A stretch of 64,000 nucleotides of DNA, taken from contig NC_021677.1 of assembly GCF_000247815.1 (NCBI RefSeq), forward strand, positions 42,382,864-42,446,863, in the 5' to 3' direction. The translations under genes were made by a program, and so were the position numbers. Positions 23,759-35,334 of the stretch are shown in pieces. The notes below the pieces were generated by a model. The model worked only from the letters and a program-made list of their open reading frames with translations, ran no database searches and was not told the origin of the DNA. The stretch is from Ficedula albicollis. Its lineage: Eukaryota; Chordata; Aves; Passeriformes; Muscicapidae. The number at the start of each line of letters is the position of its first letter. The first letter of the stretch is position 1.

Positions 23759-25850
23759 AGCAAAGGGAGAAGGGGAGGTTGGCCTAAACCTCTGAGTCCT
23801 GGTAGCCCCCCTGCTCGCTCAGGCAGGATAGGCACCAGCTGTCAGCTGATCTGAGCAGAGATCAGCTGTGACCTAATTATTGGCCTCTTAAACCTGCATT
23901 ATTCCTTTCATTTTCCAGCTCATTGATGTTGTATAGAGAGAGGGTGAAAGAAAGTAGAAAAAAGAGTTATTGATAATCTACTTCCTATGTGTCTGCCACT
24001 CAAGCAGGGTCATGGCTGGATGGCCTCCATCAAGGAGAATGAGGATGGGCTTTTAACCCTTCTGCTCCCCTGTGGGAGGAAGACAGCTTTGTGCATTTGG
24101 GGGAACAGAAGCTTGAAACTGTCTGAAATCAAACATTGGTGTGCTCTGGGTCAGAAAGACTTGATAGTTCTTGTTTGCACTGAGAAGCAGTGAAGTGAGC
24201 AGCTGATAACCTATGAGATGAAAGAACAAAGAGAAAATACTCATCACCCTGTTAGCACAATGGCAGGCAGAGGCACTTCTAACAGATTTATAATCCTACC
24301 AGATTGAAAGGCATGATGCATGCACATTTTGCAGTAGTCAGTAGACATGTATTGCCTTTCTAAGGTTGACATGGCTGTGTGACAATGCTTTGGTTGGGCA
24401 GCAGGAAGGTACCAACCCACTCAGAGTGACCTTGGATGTAAATAACATACCAACTCACAATCCTTCAGTGTGTCTGGTTGCTGCTAAGAATAGCATGGTG
24501 GCCTTGCTTTACCCATCCAGAACATGTTACACACTGTTACTACCTGTCTTGAGAGAAGTTAAAGCAACCAGTTGGGAAATTTGGAGAAGCCCGGATATTG
24601 GTGAGTAAGATGATATCAGGCTGGGTGCGTGGCACAGCCTGGTGGCAGCAGAAATGCAGCAAAGCTCTGCTTTCTGGCAGTGAAGGCATGGCCTGGGGAA
24701 GGCAAACATCGTGGCTCTGGCAGGCCAGTGCAGAAGGTGAGAGAGATTGTGAGAGAAGAACAGATTGTGCGAAATTATCAATTTTTCTGTACAAACCTAC
24801 TTTCCAACTGCCAAATCTGTGTCTCTTCCTCCAATAACTGATAATCCCCACCAATCAAAATATCTTCTTGATGATTAAAGCATCTCTCTCCTGTTTGCTG
24901 ATTTGTCACCCAGTCCTTCAAGCTTTTAAACCCTTCTGCAGTGCTTTCTAGTTGGCATATGTTTTCTGCGTCTGAATTGCCAATATCCATCGACAAATGA
25001 TTGTTTGATTTATTCCACAGTATATTTATTCCCTGTGCTTTCTGCTATTTCTGACATTCAAACCCGCTAAAGAAGTGAAGATGGGGAGATAGAGCAATGA
25101 GAACTCCCCTGTTGTATTATAGTCTCTAATCAAGCCAAATTGTTGAGACTGGCTGTAAATTGCTGGGATAATTGACCTTCAGTCATTTGAAATACACTTC
25201 TGGGAGTGAAATACATTTTACTTTCTCTTCCTGCTCTCCCTGCCCCTCCCCCTGCCCTGTTTGAAGCCTCTTGCAGCCTTTCCAAAGCATCTTCTGACAA
25301 ATTTTAATCAATAACCTAGTCAGTGGTAAGCCTGAGTCTGTCACATCTATTACCTTGATGACAGGGGTACTGGAAACCCTTATTCCTTCGCTTTTGACAT
25401 CAAAGCAGGCATCATGGAAGGAAAGAAAAAAACAAACCAGAGGGATCAGAGTTCAAGGTAAATGGGCATGGTTTTAAAGACTGAGCACTTTGAAGCCTGA
25501 TCAGATCTATTAGTTACTTATTATTGACTGAGTCTGCATTGCATCTTTGGGGCTGTATGAGGCATGCAGCATCTATAACCCTTGCCTCTGGAGCCTCAGC
25601 TTTTAGGCCAGAGTTACACATTGTATGTCAGGAGTGTACACTGTGTGCTCAACATGCAAATGTCAGCAACTAACCACCTGGGAGGGAGCCTGTGGCATCA
25701 ACACTTTTTTTTTTTTTCCCTGTCAATATATATGCATCATTATTTACTGTGCCCTTTTTGTGGTGTTTCTGTTGTGACTTGTTGCCTATTGCTCTTGGTT
25801 TAATGAAAACTATAAATTTCTTGGTAAAGTGGCCTGCATACCTTGGATCT
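23759..25850. other. Non-coding stretch
   Basis: Contains the CAGCTG cluster at 23836-23868 and otherwise no recognisable gene or repeat. Segments near 25120-25200 and 25300-25360 have the mixed AT-rich composition often seen in conserved non-coding elements, which cannot be confirmed here. Confidence 0.5.
23836..23868. promoter_or_regulatory. Triple E-box (CAGCTG) cluster with inverted repeat
   Basis: Three CAGCTG hexamers occur at 23836-23841, 23843-23848 and 23863-23868. The last two lie in a 10-bp inverted repeat (23843-23852 and 23859-23868, 6-nt loop). CAGCTG is a preferred core of several class II bHLH factors. Three in 33 bp is more than chance would suggest, but binding is inferred only. 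A hairpin RNA is an alternative reading. Confidence 0.35.
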
Positions 25851-25981
25851 CTGAACAAAAAATATTTTTAAAAGCCACAAAATAACAAAAGGCCCTTGTA
25901 TCAGGGATGTGGTGCTGAACAAAAAATATTTTTAAAAGCCACAAAGTAACAAAAGGCCCTTGTATCAATCAGGGATGTGGT
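25851..25981. repeat. 64-bp tandem duplication (two units)
   Basis: The unit starting 'ctgaacaaaaaatattttt' at 25851 recurs at 25915. The second unit differs by one base (aaaataac/aaagtaac) and carries a 4-bp ATCA slip ('tatcaatcaggg'). The right part reads 'gggatgtggtg' in both. Confidence 0.95.
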
Positions 25982-26150
25982 GGGATGTATGGTCTCATTG
26001 CCTAGTTAGTAATCAAAAATTACAGCAGTTAGTTCCTGAGGTTTTTTTTTGTTAACTGGAATTTTTTGTTTATAACAGCAAAGGCAACAATGGTGTTAGT
26101 TACCTTTTTCAGAATGTTTTCAAACTAAATGATGACATTAAATTGTTGTA

Positions 26151-26212
26151 GGACCTTGGGTAAGTGGGTTGCCAGTCTTGTGCCTCACTTTCATGGATAA
26201 AAGTTTATAAAA
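26151..26212 (+). repeat. Possible MIR SINE relic
   Basis: The text 'ggaccttgggtaagtggg' followed by 'tgcctcactttcatggat' matches by eye the tail-proximal core of MIR SINEs (consensus 'gaccttgggcaagtcac' and 'tgcctcagtttcctcatc'). MIR copies in birds are few and strongly diverged, as here. No element ends are visible. Confidence 0.4.
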
Positions 26213-26267
26213 CTGGATTAAGCTTATGGTGTTTAAGTGCGGTGAGATTTTCAGAGTATGCACCTTG

Positions 26268-26369
26268 ACCTCTGTATCCTTCTTTGATGATGGCTCTGAG
26301 ATACACTGAAGGATAATTACCTCTGTATCCTTCTTTGATGATGGCTCTGAGATACACTGAAGGGTAATC
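26268..26369. repeat. 51-bp tandem duplication (two units)
   Basis: Units at 26268-26318 and 26319-26369 both start 'acctctgtatccttcttt' and end near 'cactgaagg(a/g)taat'. There are one or two differences at the right end. Confidence 0.95.
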
Positions 26370-28513
26370 TAGAAAGATCCTGACTGTGGATCAACTGAAG
26401 AAAATTTTTCCCATTCCTATTTTGTGACTTCCACTATTCTTTTTTTTTTTTAATTTATGTGAACTATTTCCTCATAGGAAGCAAGGAAAGATGTGGATAA
26501 TGATGCTGCTACAAAGCATTCTGAGGTCCTAAATTAAAAATGCCTTTTTAATACCAAAACAGTATTGTTATTGTAACACCTTCTGGAGAAACAGGCAGCC
26601 CTGAGCAAGTTCATGTCTTTCTGGGTAAGCCAATATTTTGCAGTATAGTGAAGAGTGTTGCACGGTTGGAAATACTTGCACGGCCCTGATGGAGCCAGTC
26701 AGCCAGACTGGTAATGTGCGAGATGGACCCCTCAAGTAGGAGGCTGGCTTGTGACTACAGAATGAAATGAGATTTGGCCATGAGCCTCAGCCTGCAGCAT
26801 AAGCTTAGAGAGATTCCTGGCAGTACCCTAGGGAAAGAGAGGAGAAGGCTTGGAAGTGGGATGTAGCAGCTACAGCTTGTAAGGCCGCAGTGCACGGCCC
26901 TAGTTCCAATGCAGTGCAGTGCCCTCAAGGACAAGCTGCATACGAGGTCTCCTGAGTCTGTTGCATAGGAGGTGCTATTTATCAACCCCAGCTGCAAGCA
27001 GCACCAACCTCTAATACCATGGAATGCTGCCTCAGGCCAGTCTGTACATTTATAAGCATGTTAATAAATCATCATGAAAATAAACCATATTTATTGCCAT
27101 TATAAATTTACATTGAACAGTTATCTGTAGGTCCCTTTCTGGCTGTTTCCTTACCCTCTCATTGCCACTGACATGGATCAGACACCACAGATATGAATAT
27201 GGGAGAAGGGGGGTGCAGAACAGGTAAGGACTTCAGAGATTAGGACAGGAGGCCAAACTGATGCCCTGGTCTGGCTGTTCATCCACGGCATAGCTGGTTA
27301 CCAGTGTCTTGTAATCAGGGACCCTGCACATCCCGGTTGTTTGTGAGAGCCAGAGAGGCACCAGGGCACCACCACCCCATTTCCATTTTAGAGAATGCTG
27401 GGACACGGGCCTGCAACAACACCATTGTGCCTTGTGGAGAACATGGGGCAGTCAAAGAGTGTGGCATTTCTGCTTCTGAGCTATTGCAAAGACTCTGCTG
27501 GCCAGGCTGCAGGGTTACCATAGGCAAAGAAGATGAAGACCTGGTTCTCAGTGGTCATGCCACCTTGAGAGCAGGATGATATTTTCCTGGTTGGGTTGCT
27601 CAGCCCCATGGCTGTGCTTTTTTTTTTTTTGGGTCATTTGCCTCAGCCTGTATGCAGTCACACCGGGACTGGCAGGTCTGCCATGTGCTGTGATAACTCC
27701 CTTAGTGCCCTGAGTTGCTGGGTTTGGTGCAGCAGTCTTAATGTGCTGGCTAGGCTGGTATTGCTGGAGGGACTGGGTGCTTCTGAAGTGCTTGGTAAGC
27801 TTTTATACAATTGCTTTCTGAGTTGCTGGACTCTCTTAAAACTTCAGGCCTGGAGAGGTCATAGGTGTGAGTTGTTAGAGGTCTGAGGTGTGACTGGCCG
27901 CTCGTGTGGAAAAGAAGGTAAGAACTTGTTGTCTGGCATTTCCTGATAGTTTTTTAGCTGATCCTGAGCCTGGTAACTCAGGCTAATGGATTTTTGTTAG
28001 GTTTTGAGGCTTTGACTGGTATAGCAAAGGTTTTTCACTGGCTTTAGTAGCAGTCTGTCATTTGTTTCCTCATACTGTTGTTATATTATGAGAGAAGCTG
28101 CCTGGGAGTTACAAGTCTCCCAAAGAATCCAGCTGTGATTTATGAATTGGCCATCAACAGTTATTATGCCAGCCACTGCATACATTCATTCTAATAAATT
28201 TCCTGCACCTTCTATAGCAGCTTGTTTTACTCCCGTTTATTGATACTGTGGTTTTAACAAAAGCAGCACATCAATTACAGTAATTGTATTCAGCATGGCT
28301 GGAGCTATGGTCTGAGGACAGGTTGTGGATCCAGGGGGATTAAAGGCTACTGAGAGGACCTAGAGAGAAGAGAGCAGACGTGGAGTTGATACCCAGGTGG
28401 ATTTCCTTTGATGCTATGTAACACTGTAGTTATAATATGTTTTTAGGAGAGAGAAAGAGTTGAGATCGTTGCAGATGTGGCCTAAATGATCTTTCCTGCA
28501 GGGCTATGCCAGC
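26370..28513. other. Non-coding stretch with possible conserved elements
   Basis: No gene recognised. The AT-rich parts at about 27045-27125 ('ttaataaatcatcatg', 'ttattgccattataaat') and 28140-28300 ('cattctaataaatttcc', 'atcaattacagtaattg') contain homeodomain-type TAAT cores packed without simple-sequence structure. That pattern is common in vertebrate conserved non-coding elements. Confidence 0.4.
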
Positions 28514-28647
28514 TCTAAATTATTTTCAAATATGATATATGTCAGGGTTTTGCACTATTTTTAATTGCCTTTTTTCAGCTTCTAAATTATTTTCAAATAT
28601 GATATATGTCAGGTTTTTGCACTATTTTTAATTGCCTTTTTTCTTGT
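28514..28647. repeat. 67-bp tandem duplication (two units)
   Basis: Units at 28514-28580 and 28581-28647 share 'tctaaattattttcaaat', 'atgatatatgtcagg' and 'gcactatttttaattgcc'. Only one or two bases differ in the body (agggtttt/aggttttt). It is a two-copy event. Confidence 0.95.
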
Positions 28648-28689
28648 TTCAGCTATAAAAGGTTTTTAGTGATTGAAGCAGTAAATATG

Positions 28690-28835
28690 GATTTAATGGG
28701 TGGACTGTTCACTGGATGACTGCATCCAGAGGGTTGCAGTCAAAATCTAGAAATCCAAATGCAGATCAGTAAGAAGTGGTGTCCCTTTGGGGTGTGCATT
28801 GGGACCGATACTGTTCAATATTCTTACTGTGTGAC
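28690..28835 (+). mobile_element. CR1 LINE fragment (ORF2, upstream of RT catalytic motif)
   Basis: 'gggtggactgttcactgg', 'gactgcatccagagggttg', 'agaagtggtgtccctt' and 'gggaccgatactgttcaat' follow the order of the CR1 ORF2 reverse-transcriptase region just before its FADD motif. The same order is seen in the copy at 62.7-62.9 kb. Similarity stops near 28835, before the catalytic motif. The frame is broken. It is a short, dead fragment in sense orientation. Confidence 0.75.
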
Positions 28836-29123
28836 AGCCTCTCTGTGGCTGACACAGGTAAGACTGATGTAGTTGCTATTTCCTCAGCCCTGAGTTCTTT
28901 CTTATTCAGTCCTTCAGCTGCAAGAGCTAAGTGCTTTCCCCAGATCCCTGTGCATCTTACCTGGCACTTAACTGTGATCTAACCAGACAGAGTTAAGTTT
29001 GCCATAGCTCAGCACTTGGTGTAGAGTTGCAAGGTCCTTGTAGCAGATCTGTACGTGGAAGTCAGCATGGAATAATAGAAGGTTGTAAACAGGATTCTGA
29101 TTCACTGATGGAGGTATGAGAGG

Positions 29124-29191
29124 GTGAGGACTAGAGAAGCAGAAGATGCTATGGAAATTGGTGAGGACTAGAGAAGCAGAAGATGCTATGG
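29124..29191. repeat. 37-bp tandem duplication (two units)
   Basis: 'gtgaggactagagaagcag' followed by 'aagatgctatgg' occurs at 29124 and again at 29161, with identical cores. The second copy is matched for about 32 of 37 bases. Confidence 0.93.
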
Positions 29192-30284
29192 GAAGTCAAA
29201 AACATTATGCACACATGTAGTCATGCTTAAGTGTATGTACATACATACAAAATTCTTGCTGATATTAAGATTATGAAAACCTTTGGCCTGGGTTAGCCCT
29301 GCTCTGCAGTCCATCAAAATATTCTGTTTTCCAGTGATACTGTTATTTGTCCAGGTGAGTGAATTAATAGTGCTCTCCATAATATTCCTTTGTGGATTAG
29401 ACCCCCAACACTACAACCACAGCCCTGCTGCTTTTATTCTTTATTCTTGGATTTATTCCCAGTTTTGTCTATGAAATGATCATTTAGTACATGAGCAATA
29501 TGCTGGTTTTCCCTTATGGTTATTGCATTTTCTGTTCATAAATCAGGAATTAATTTGTCTTCTTTGGGGTCCCTTGGTGCCTTTTTGCTTAATAGCCATG
29601 TGTGTTTGTTCTGTGTAATTTAATGAAAAATAAAAGTAGTAGATAGTGAAAAGTGATATCCCCAGCAACCTCTCATCCTCCCCAGAACCTGGGGGACCCT
29701 CTTTTTCTCTTTTTTATTTCCCCATTCCAGGGACCCACTTGCATCTGTCATTTGCTGATAAGAGACTTCTGTGCTCTTTGGTAATTCAGAGATAGGCCGG
29801 AGCTGGAGGGGAGGGGGGCTTAGTTGTCAGTCACCTGGGAGTGATCTGCAGCCCTGGCACTAAATTGTTCTGTGACCTTCACCTCCTTGCATAGCAGAAT
29901 AATTGAAATCAGATATAAAATAACTGATCCAGTAAGTCTGTTTCACTGCCAGTTCAGTTCTAAACTGCTGCACTGTAATGCATATGCATATTGGTTTGTG
30001 GAGTTTGAGATGTCTTAAACGCTTTTCTTTTTGTGGAGCTTAGTAGAAGTGTGTGTTGGAAAGATTATGGCAAATGTGTACTGCATGAGCAGTGTAAAGG
30101 GCACGGTTCTTTCATCCCCAGTACTGTTTGTTTTGGAGACTACCAGCCGGAGATGCTCCTGCTGCATGAAGCACTCTCTCTTTTCTCTGTTGAGCAAAGT
30201 GACTCTCCATGCAGCATTTTGTCCCTGCCTGATCCAGGGCACAGAAAGCTGGTGGCTAGATTCTGAGCTCCCTTTTGTGGGTCT

Positions 30285-30324
30285 TTCTCCTTTATCATCA
30301 CTGCTTCTCCTTTATCCTCACTGC
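30285..30324. repeat. 20-bp tandem duplication (two units)
   Basis: 'ttctcctttatcatcactgc' is followed directly by the same 20-mer with a C in place of an A. It is the smallest of the two-copy direct duplications listed. Confidence 0.85.
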
Positions 30325-33205
30325 TGTTACTTTAGAGAGAAGAATTCAGCCCCAGCACTGTAAATCCTGGATGCTCTCCAGCAAGGTAGGGCAGAGAAAA
30401 AAAATGAATTCTAAAGCTTTCTGTTTGAGGCTTCTCGGGGAGCAATTCACTTCAGGAATGTGAAGGAAAGTGCATGTCTGCAAAAGGAGGGAAGGCACCC
30501 AACGCCAGGTTGCTCAGGAATGGTGATGGTAAGTGTGGTTTGGGATGCAAATGCTTGAATTGCTGGCAGATAAATCCCCCAAGCACAGCTACAGAGCTGT
30601 GGAAAAGTCATTGCTGTTGTCCTCACTTCTGCAGGGATTTTCCCTCCTCTTGAAAATATTCAGTCCGTTGGAGAACTGTTATTTTTGCAAGAGGGTAAAA
30701 GATGGGGAGAGACCTTCTGACTCTTTCCTGCTGGGTTCTTGTGCTGATACATAAGCCCTGGCAGATGAGAGGCCAGCAGGAATCCTTTTTGTATGTGAGG
30801 CTGAGTTTGCCAGAGAACATTTAATGCTGGGAATGCAAGGCTGGTTTCTTTGTTTTCGGGGCATGTTTGATATTTGTCTCCTGCTGTGTCATCTCCAGCC
30901 CCTTTTGGAGGGCTTTGAATTTGCCAGTTTGTAGACTGCCCAGTGGGCTACGGGAACTAAGTGGTTAACCCCAGGATTGTCCTTGCTAGCCAGAGAGGAA
31001 GGAAAAACACTAGCCTAAAACATTAGGAAACAGCAATTCCCATTTAAGTAGGCTTCACCCTGTGTCCCCTTTTCTCCTGAAACAGGCGGCTGTAGCAATA
31101 TTGTCTGTGCGATGTTGGGGACTGGGGAGGGTGGAGGGAGAAGGCTGCAGAGGAACAGAGCTGTGTTTCCCCCTCCTGCCTGGAGGGCATTATTGTCTAA
31201 TAGGCAGTTTAGTCAGATGTTTACTAGATGAGAGTCAGGGGAACTTGAGATCTCTAGGGAGAATTCATGCAAAGCTGGAGACTACAAAAATGCCCCTGAG
31301 CAAGTGAGTTTCTAGCAATAACACTGTCACTTTTACTGGGAAATTAAAAATTAAAAGGGAAATAAATCATGCTTCTTAAATATATCCTGCCATTTGTCCC
31401 TCTTGACCTTATAGACAATTTAAAGAGAAACACTAAAATACAAAAGCTACACAAAGAACCTTTCAACAATGTTTGTTTAAGGTCTGTATTTTATTAGCTG
31501 TGGACACCTGTCCTTTGTTCCACCTTCATTGAGTTACTGATCTCTTTTCGGTAGTAGTTCAAGATATTGTTTTGCCTTAGCATCCAGAATTAAGGCAACA
31601 TATCCAACACTTGAATTTTTTATATCTGTGTGTGTGTGTAAACATAGTTGCTTCTTTAATACAAAACTCAAAGAAGCTCACAGAATGGGATACGTCCATG
31701 ACTTTAGATGTATTCTACACTTGAAACTCAGAACATGTTTTTCTAGCTAATATTTGTATTAGTATCCCTGTAATTTGTGAATTTGGCCTTCTGAAATGTG
31801 AGTCTGATTAAGTCAGTCTTTGCATTAGTATTTGCACATGTAGGACACAAATTGCACGATCTGTCTTGAAGCAATGAAGTTTGGAGCAGTTTTCAAAATA
31901 GTTACTGAACATGCATATATTCTGTAGAGAGAGGCCTCACTATGTTTAGGCAGACAAGATAACTGGAAACTGGTTTGGCTTAAAAACATGGTTTTTATGG
32001 AAATATTAATGGGTTTGTAAGAAAATCTCTTGTACAGAGAGGAGATTAAAAAAAGTACAACTGAAAAGAAAATCATACTGATCATGTGAGTTGTTTATAG
32101 AAATGTCCTGTTGTACTCCAGCCCTCAAATTTCCCTGCTGCAGCTGAAGTCTCTTGGTGGTGGGATGTGCTGGGTGGGAGGTTGGCTTGGGCTGCCTTGG
32201 CTGAGGTGTTACTGGCCCCTGGGGAGCAGGCACGGGGTGCTGCACAGTGGTCAGGTTATGGAGGGAGCCCTGGCTGTGCCAGCTGGGCTGGGCTGCAGGG
32301 AGCAGGGCTGGGAAAGCTCCAGGACTGTCAGGGTGTCTGGACTGGGTGGGGATCCAGCCCTGGGATGGTAGGTGACTGCTTCATTTCTAGGATCCCTGCC
32401 CTGTGCAGGAAGGGTGCTGATGTCATGCATGGGGTTGGTTGATGGGCTCTGTGTTTGAATCAAGATGTGTGTGCAGAAAGCATCCTGACTGCTTGTTATC
32501 TGCAATCACCTACTTAGCTTTAGGAGTTGCTGTTTAGGAGTGGGTGACATAGAAGCTCCTCTGTATACACTATGTGATGTTTTCCAGGTTTCAGACTGGG
32601 CCTCTTTTCTGTCTTACAGCTACTTCATTGTCAATTAACAGCTTAGTGCTGCAGGAGGATGACAATGAGGATAATCCCAATTGTGACAGTGACCAAACAT
32701 GTCAGCTTGGAGAGGGTCAGGGGGACACAGAGCAGTTCCTCTTTTTCCAGCCCACATCGTGCTCTCCCTCAGCAGTGCACAGAGTGCTGTTGTCTCACAG
32801 CTTCTCTTAGGATAACACAATTATCCTATCCTTACAGCCTTGCTTAGGGAACTTTAATTTGCTGGCAGGGAAAGTGCTGATGCTACAAGTTGGTTCTCTT
32901 TTATGCGGTAGGAGGAAAACACCTTATTTAAATAAGAAACTACTTTTGTTATAAACAATCCTGTCACACTTGAACAAGCAATGCTATCACGAAATCCCTA
33001 CTCTAGTTGCCTTCCAGAGTCAAAGTGTTGATTACAGCTACAGGGTGGCAGGATTCAGGGGTATTAGTGGTGAAAAAAATTTCCAGCATTTTATGTAGAT
33101 ATGCCCTGGAATATCTTTCTGTCAAACCTTAAAAGAAGATGGTCTAACTGGTGTAATGGTCACCTCTGACTGAGAGCTATACCTCCTCTCCTTGCTGCAC
33201 TCTGA
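30325..33205. other. Non-coding stretch
   Basis: Nothing recognisable. A short TG run is at about 31627-31639. A GC-richer, CTGG-rich part at about 32130-32400 gives several overlapping open frames on both strands, a composition effect rather than a gene. Confidence 0.55.
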
Positions 33206-33440
33206 TTGCATAATCACATAGTTAGGTTGGAAAAGACCTTTGAGGTCCAGTCTAATGTATGACCAAGCACCACCTTGTCCTCTAGACCATGGTGCTGAGT
33301 GCCATGTCCAGTCTTTCCTTAATGTTATACTATATTTCCACAGTGTTACGTCAGCAGTAATAAGCTAGAGTATTCAAAGTCTGAGTGTCACTGCTAGGGA
33401 AAGAGTTTGTCCTTATCCTTGTGTTGAAAGGGAGGTGTTG
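33206..33440 (-). mobile_element. CR1 LINE 3' end, antisense
   Basis: Reading the plus strand, 'atagttaggttggaaaag' then 'acctttgaggtc' and 'ccatggtgctgagtgcc' are the reverse complement of the CR1 3' UTR ('...ccttccaacctaactat...' at the 3' end). Similarity decays into 'gggaaagagtttgtcctta' near 33400, so the element points left with its 3' end at about 33206. It has more substitutions than the copies at 5.4 and 62.3 kb, hence is older. Confidence 0.82.
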
Positions 33441-34504
33441 AAGTCAAGGTGACAAGTCAAGACAAGCTTTTTGGGGCAGCTGTGAGACATGGGACACACT
33501 CCAGACCTTGTTCCTAGCCATTTAGGATCCTTTGTTTTTGTGCTTTTGTGATAATAACTTAAAAATTATCCATGGCAACAGGTGGTGCAATTGTCCATTT
33601 CCAGTCTTGGAGTAATGGTAAATAGGCTGTCACTGTTCTATGACTGGGAGGAGCTCTGTGCCTGTGTACAACAGGCATTGTTGTGACTGTGTGTTCTTTC
33701 TGGTGTGTAACTATACCTAACCCTGTGCTTAAATCAATTTCTCTTTTCTGCCTTAGAAAAAATTGTGACCACAAACAGGGTCATAATTTTTAGAGGTCAC
33801 CATTGCATAGAGTAGATAGGCTGAGAGAGTTCAGACCACCAGAGGAGCTATTTGGAATTGGCTCTGCCCGGCTGCAAGGGAAAGAGAGGAAGAAGTAAGC
33901 CTCACATCCACAAAGAAATGTCATCTGAATGCTAACACATTGGAACTACCAAAGAAGTCCAAGGAAACTGGGCACCTAAGCATCCATATAGAAATTTGGG
34001 CCAAGATGTGCAACTTCACTAGTACATTTCCCTGGGTGCAAAAGATGTATTTCTTTCTGGGTTTAATAGCACTTTGTGTACAGATTTCTGTACATTAGTT
34101 TTGGCTAGTAGTGAGTTGTGGGTAATATGCTATTTTTAAATACTGAGATCAGTCATGGTGTGACTTGGCTTGTCAAATACTTACAGAGGAAATAATTTGA
34201 TCTTTTAAAAAAATTCTGGTAAGATAGTCCTGGGTGTTTTTTGTTTAGTTGAAAGGAAAAGTAAACAAAAGGAATGAAAGAGTAGAAAATATCTTATCTT
34301 GTTTATAAGCAAATAAACATAATAGCAGAACACTGTGAATAGGAAAACAGTTTCTCTCCATCTGTCATCTCCATCATCCAACAATAGATGACTTCAGAGA
34401 AAAAAAAAAATCTTGTGCCAGTAAGCATGATTAGCACTATGGGCAAATGTTTAAAATACAAGATTGGAGCTACAGAAAAGGTTCTCATCTTGTTCCATTG
34501 CAGA

Positions 34505-34580
34505 TATGCACGACCTAGGGGAGACCCACTGTCATGTCATGTGCCTCAATTTCCCAGTCTCTAAGGAAGGATGTTTGCTT
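34505..34580 (+). repeat. Possible MIR SINE relic
   Basis: 'cgacctaggggagacccac' followed by 'gtgcctcaatttcccagtct' and 'aaggaaggatg' parallels the conserved 3' half of MIR. It is judged by eye and diverged by an estimated quarter to a third of positions. Confidence 0.4.
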
Positions 34581-35322
34581 GAGTGTAAGAAAAGATTGTG
34601 AGGCTTACTTATGTTTCTAAATTAGTTTGAAGTCATGGGATGAATAAGTTAGAGAAGCAGAGATTGGTTTCTTTTTAATAAAAGAGGGAAACATATTTTT
34701 TAAAAATACATGGAGTTAATTTCTCAAACTTACTGTGGAAGGATGCTATCATAGTACAATTTGGGATAGTACTGTCACAGACTTTAGAAATGTGTGATGA
34801 GTATCTGTGTGGCAGTTTTGGTCATAGAAAGTTAATTTCAGGTCCTAACAAGCATGAGGCAATTCCATTACAAATACAATTGAATGCTGGTATATTTTAT
34901 CTCTTTGTCTGTAAGAAATAGTCTGTATCAAATTAGTTTAGGGAGAATGATGAAGCATTGATCTTTTGGGCTTTATCATATATGCATATATGTTGTGTGG
35001 AATAGAAAAGTTTCTTTATTAATGAACAACAAAAAAGATTTTTTTTTTTTTAATTTCTGCTGTGACCAACACAGACCATCTCTTTTTTGTTTTAATCAGA
35101 ACAGTAAAAAATCTTACTGAAACAGCTGAAAATTTTGTGTAGTGCAACCTTCTACTAAACGGGGCCAGACTGCAGAAGCATTTTTACCGGAATGAACACA
35201 TGTACTATCCAAGTGCTTTGTTCTGTGTTCAGTGCTGCAAGATCAGGATCTTTAATTCCTTTGCTTGTTTCTTTTAGAGCAAGAAGTACCGTGGTTTACT
35301 TTTTCTTTCCTATGTTAGTATT

Positions 35323-35334
35323 GCCCTCTGCTGG
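35323..35334 (-). promoter_or_regulatory. CTCF-like core motif
   Basis: The reverse complement of 35323-35334 is CCAGCAGAGGGC, a full match to the degenerate CTCF core CCASYAGRKGGC. A 12-bp degenerate match occurs by chance every few tens of kilobases, so occupancy is only a possibility. Confidence 0.3.

Noticed and set aside
25400..25457. Small first-exon-like segment (ATGGAAGGAAAG... followed by GTAAAT)
   Set aside because: About 15 codons, no promoter features or CpG island upstream, and a poor acceptor. Chance is the simpler reading.
33830..33846. CTCF-like 'ccaccagaggag'
   Set aside because: One mismatch in the invariant GGC end of the core, not better than background.
34977..34992. 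16-bp perfect palindrome catatatgcatatatg
   Set aside because: An alternating AT palindrome of this size arises readily by chance in AT-rich DNA. Nothing around it supports a function.
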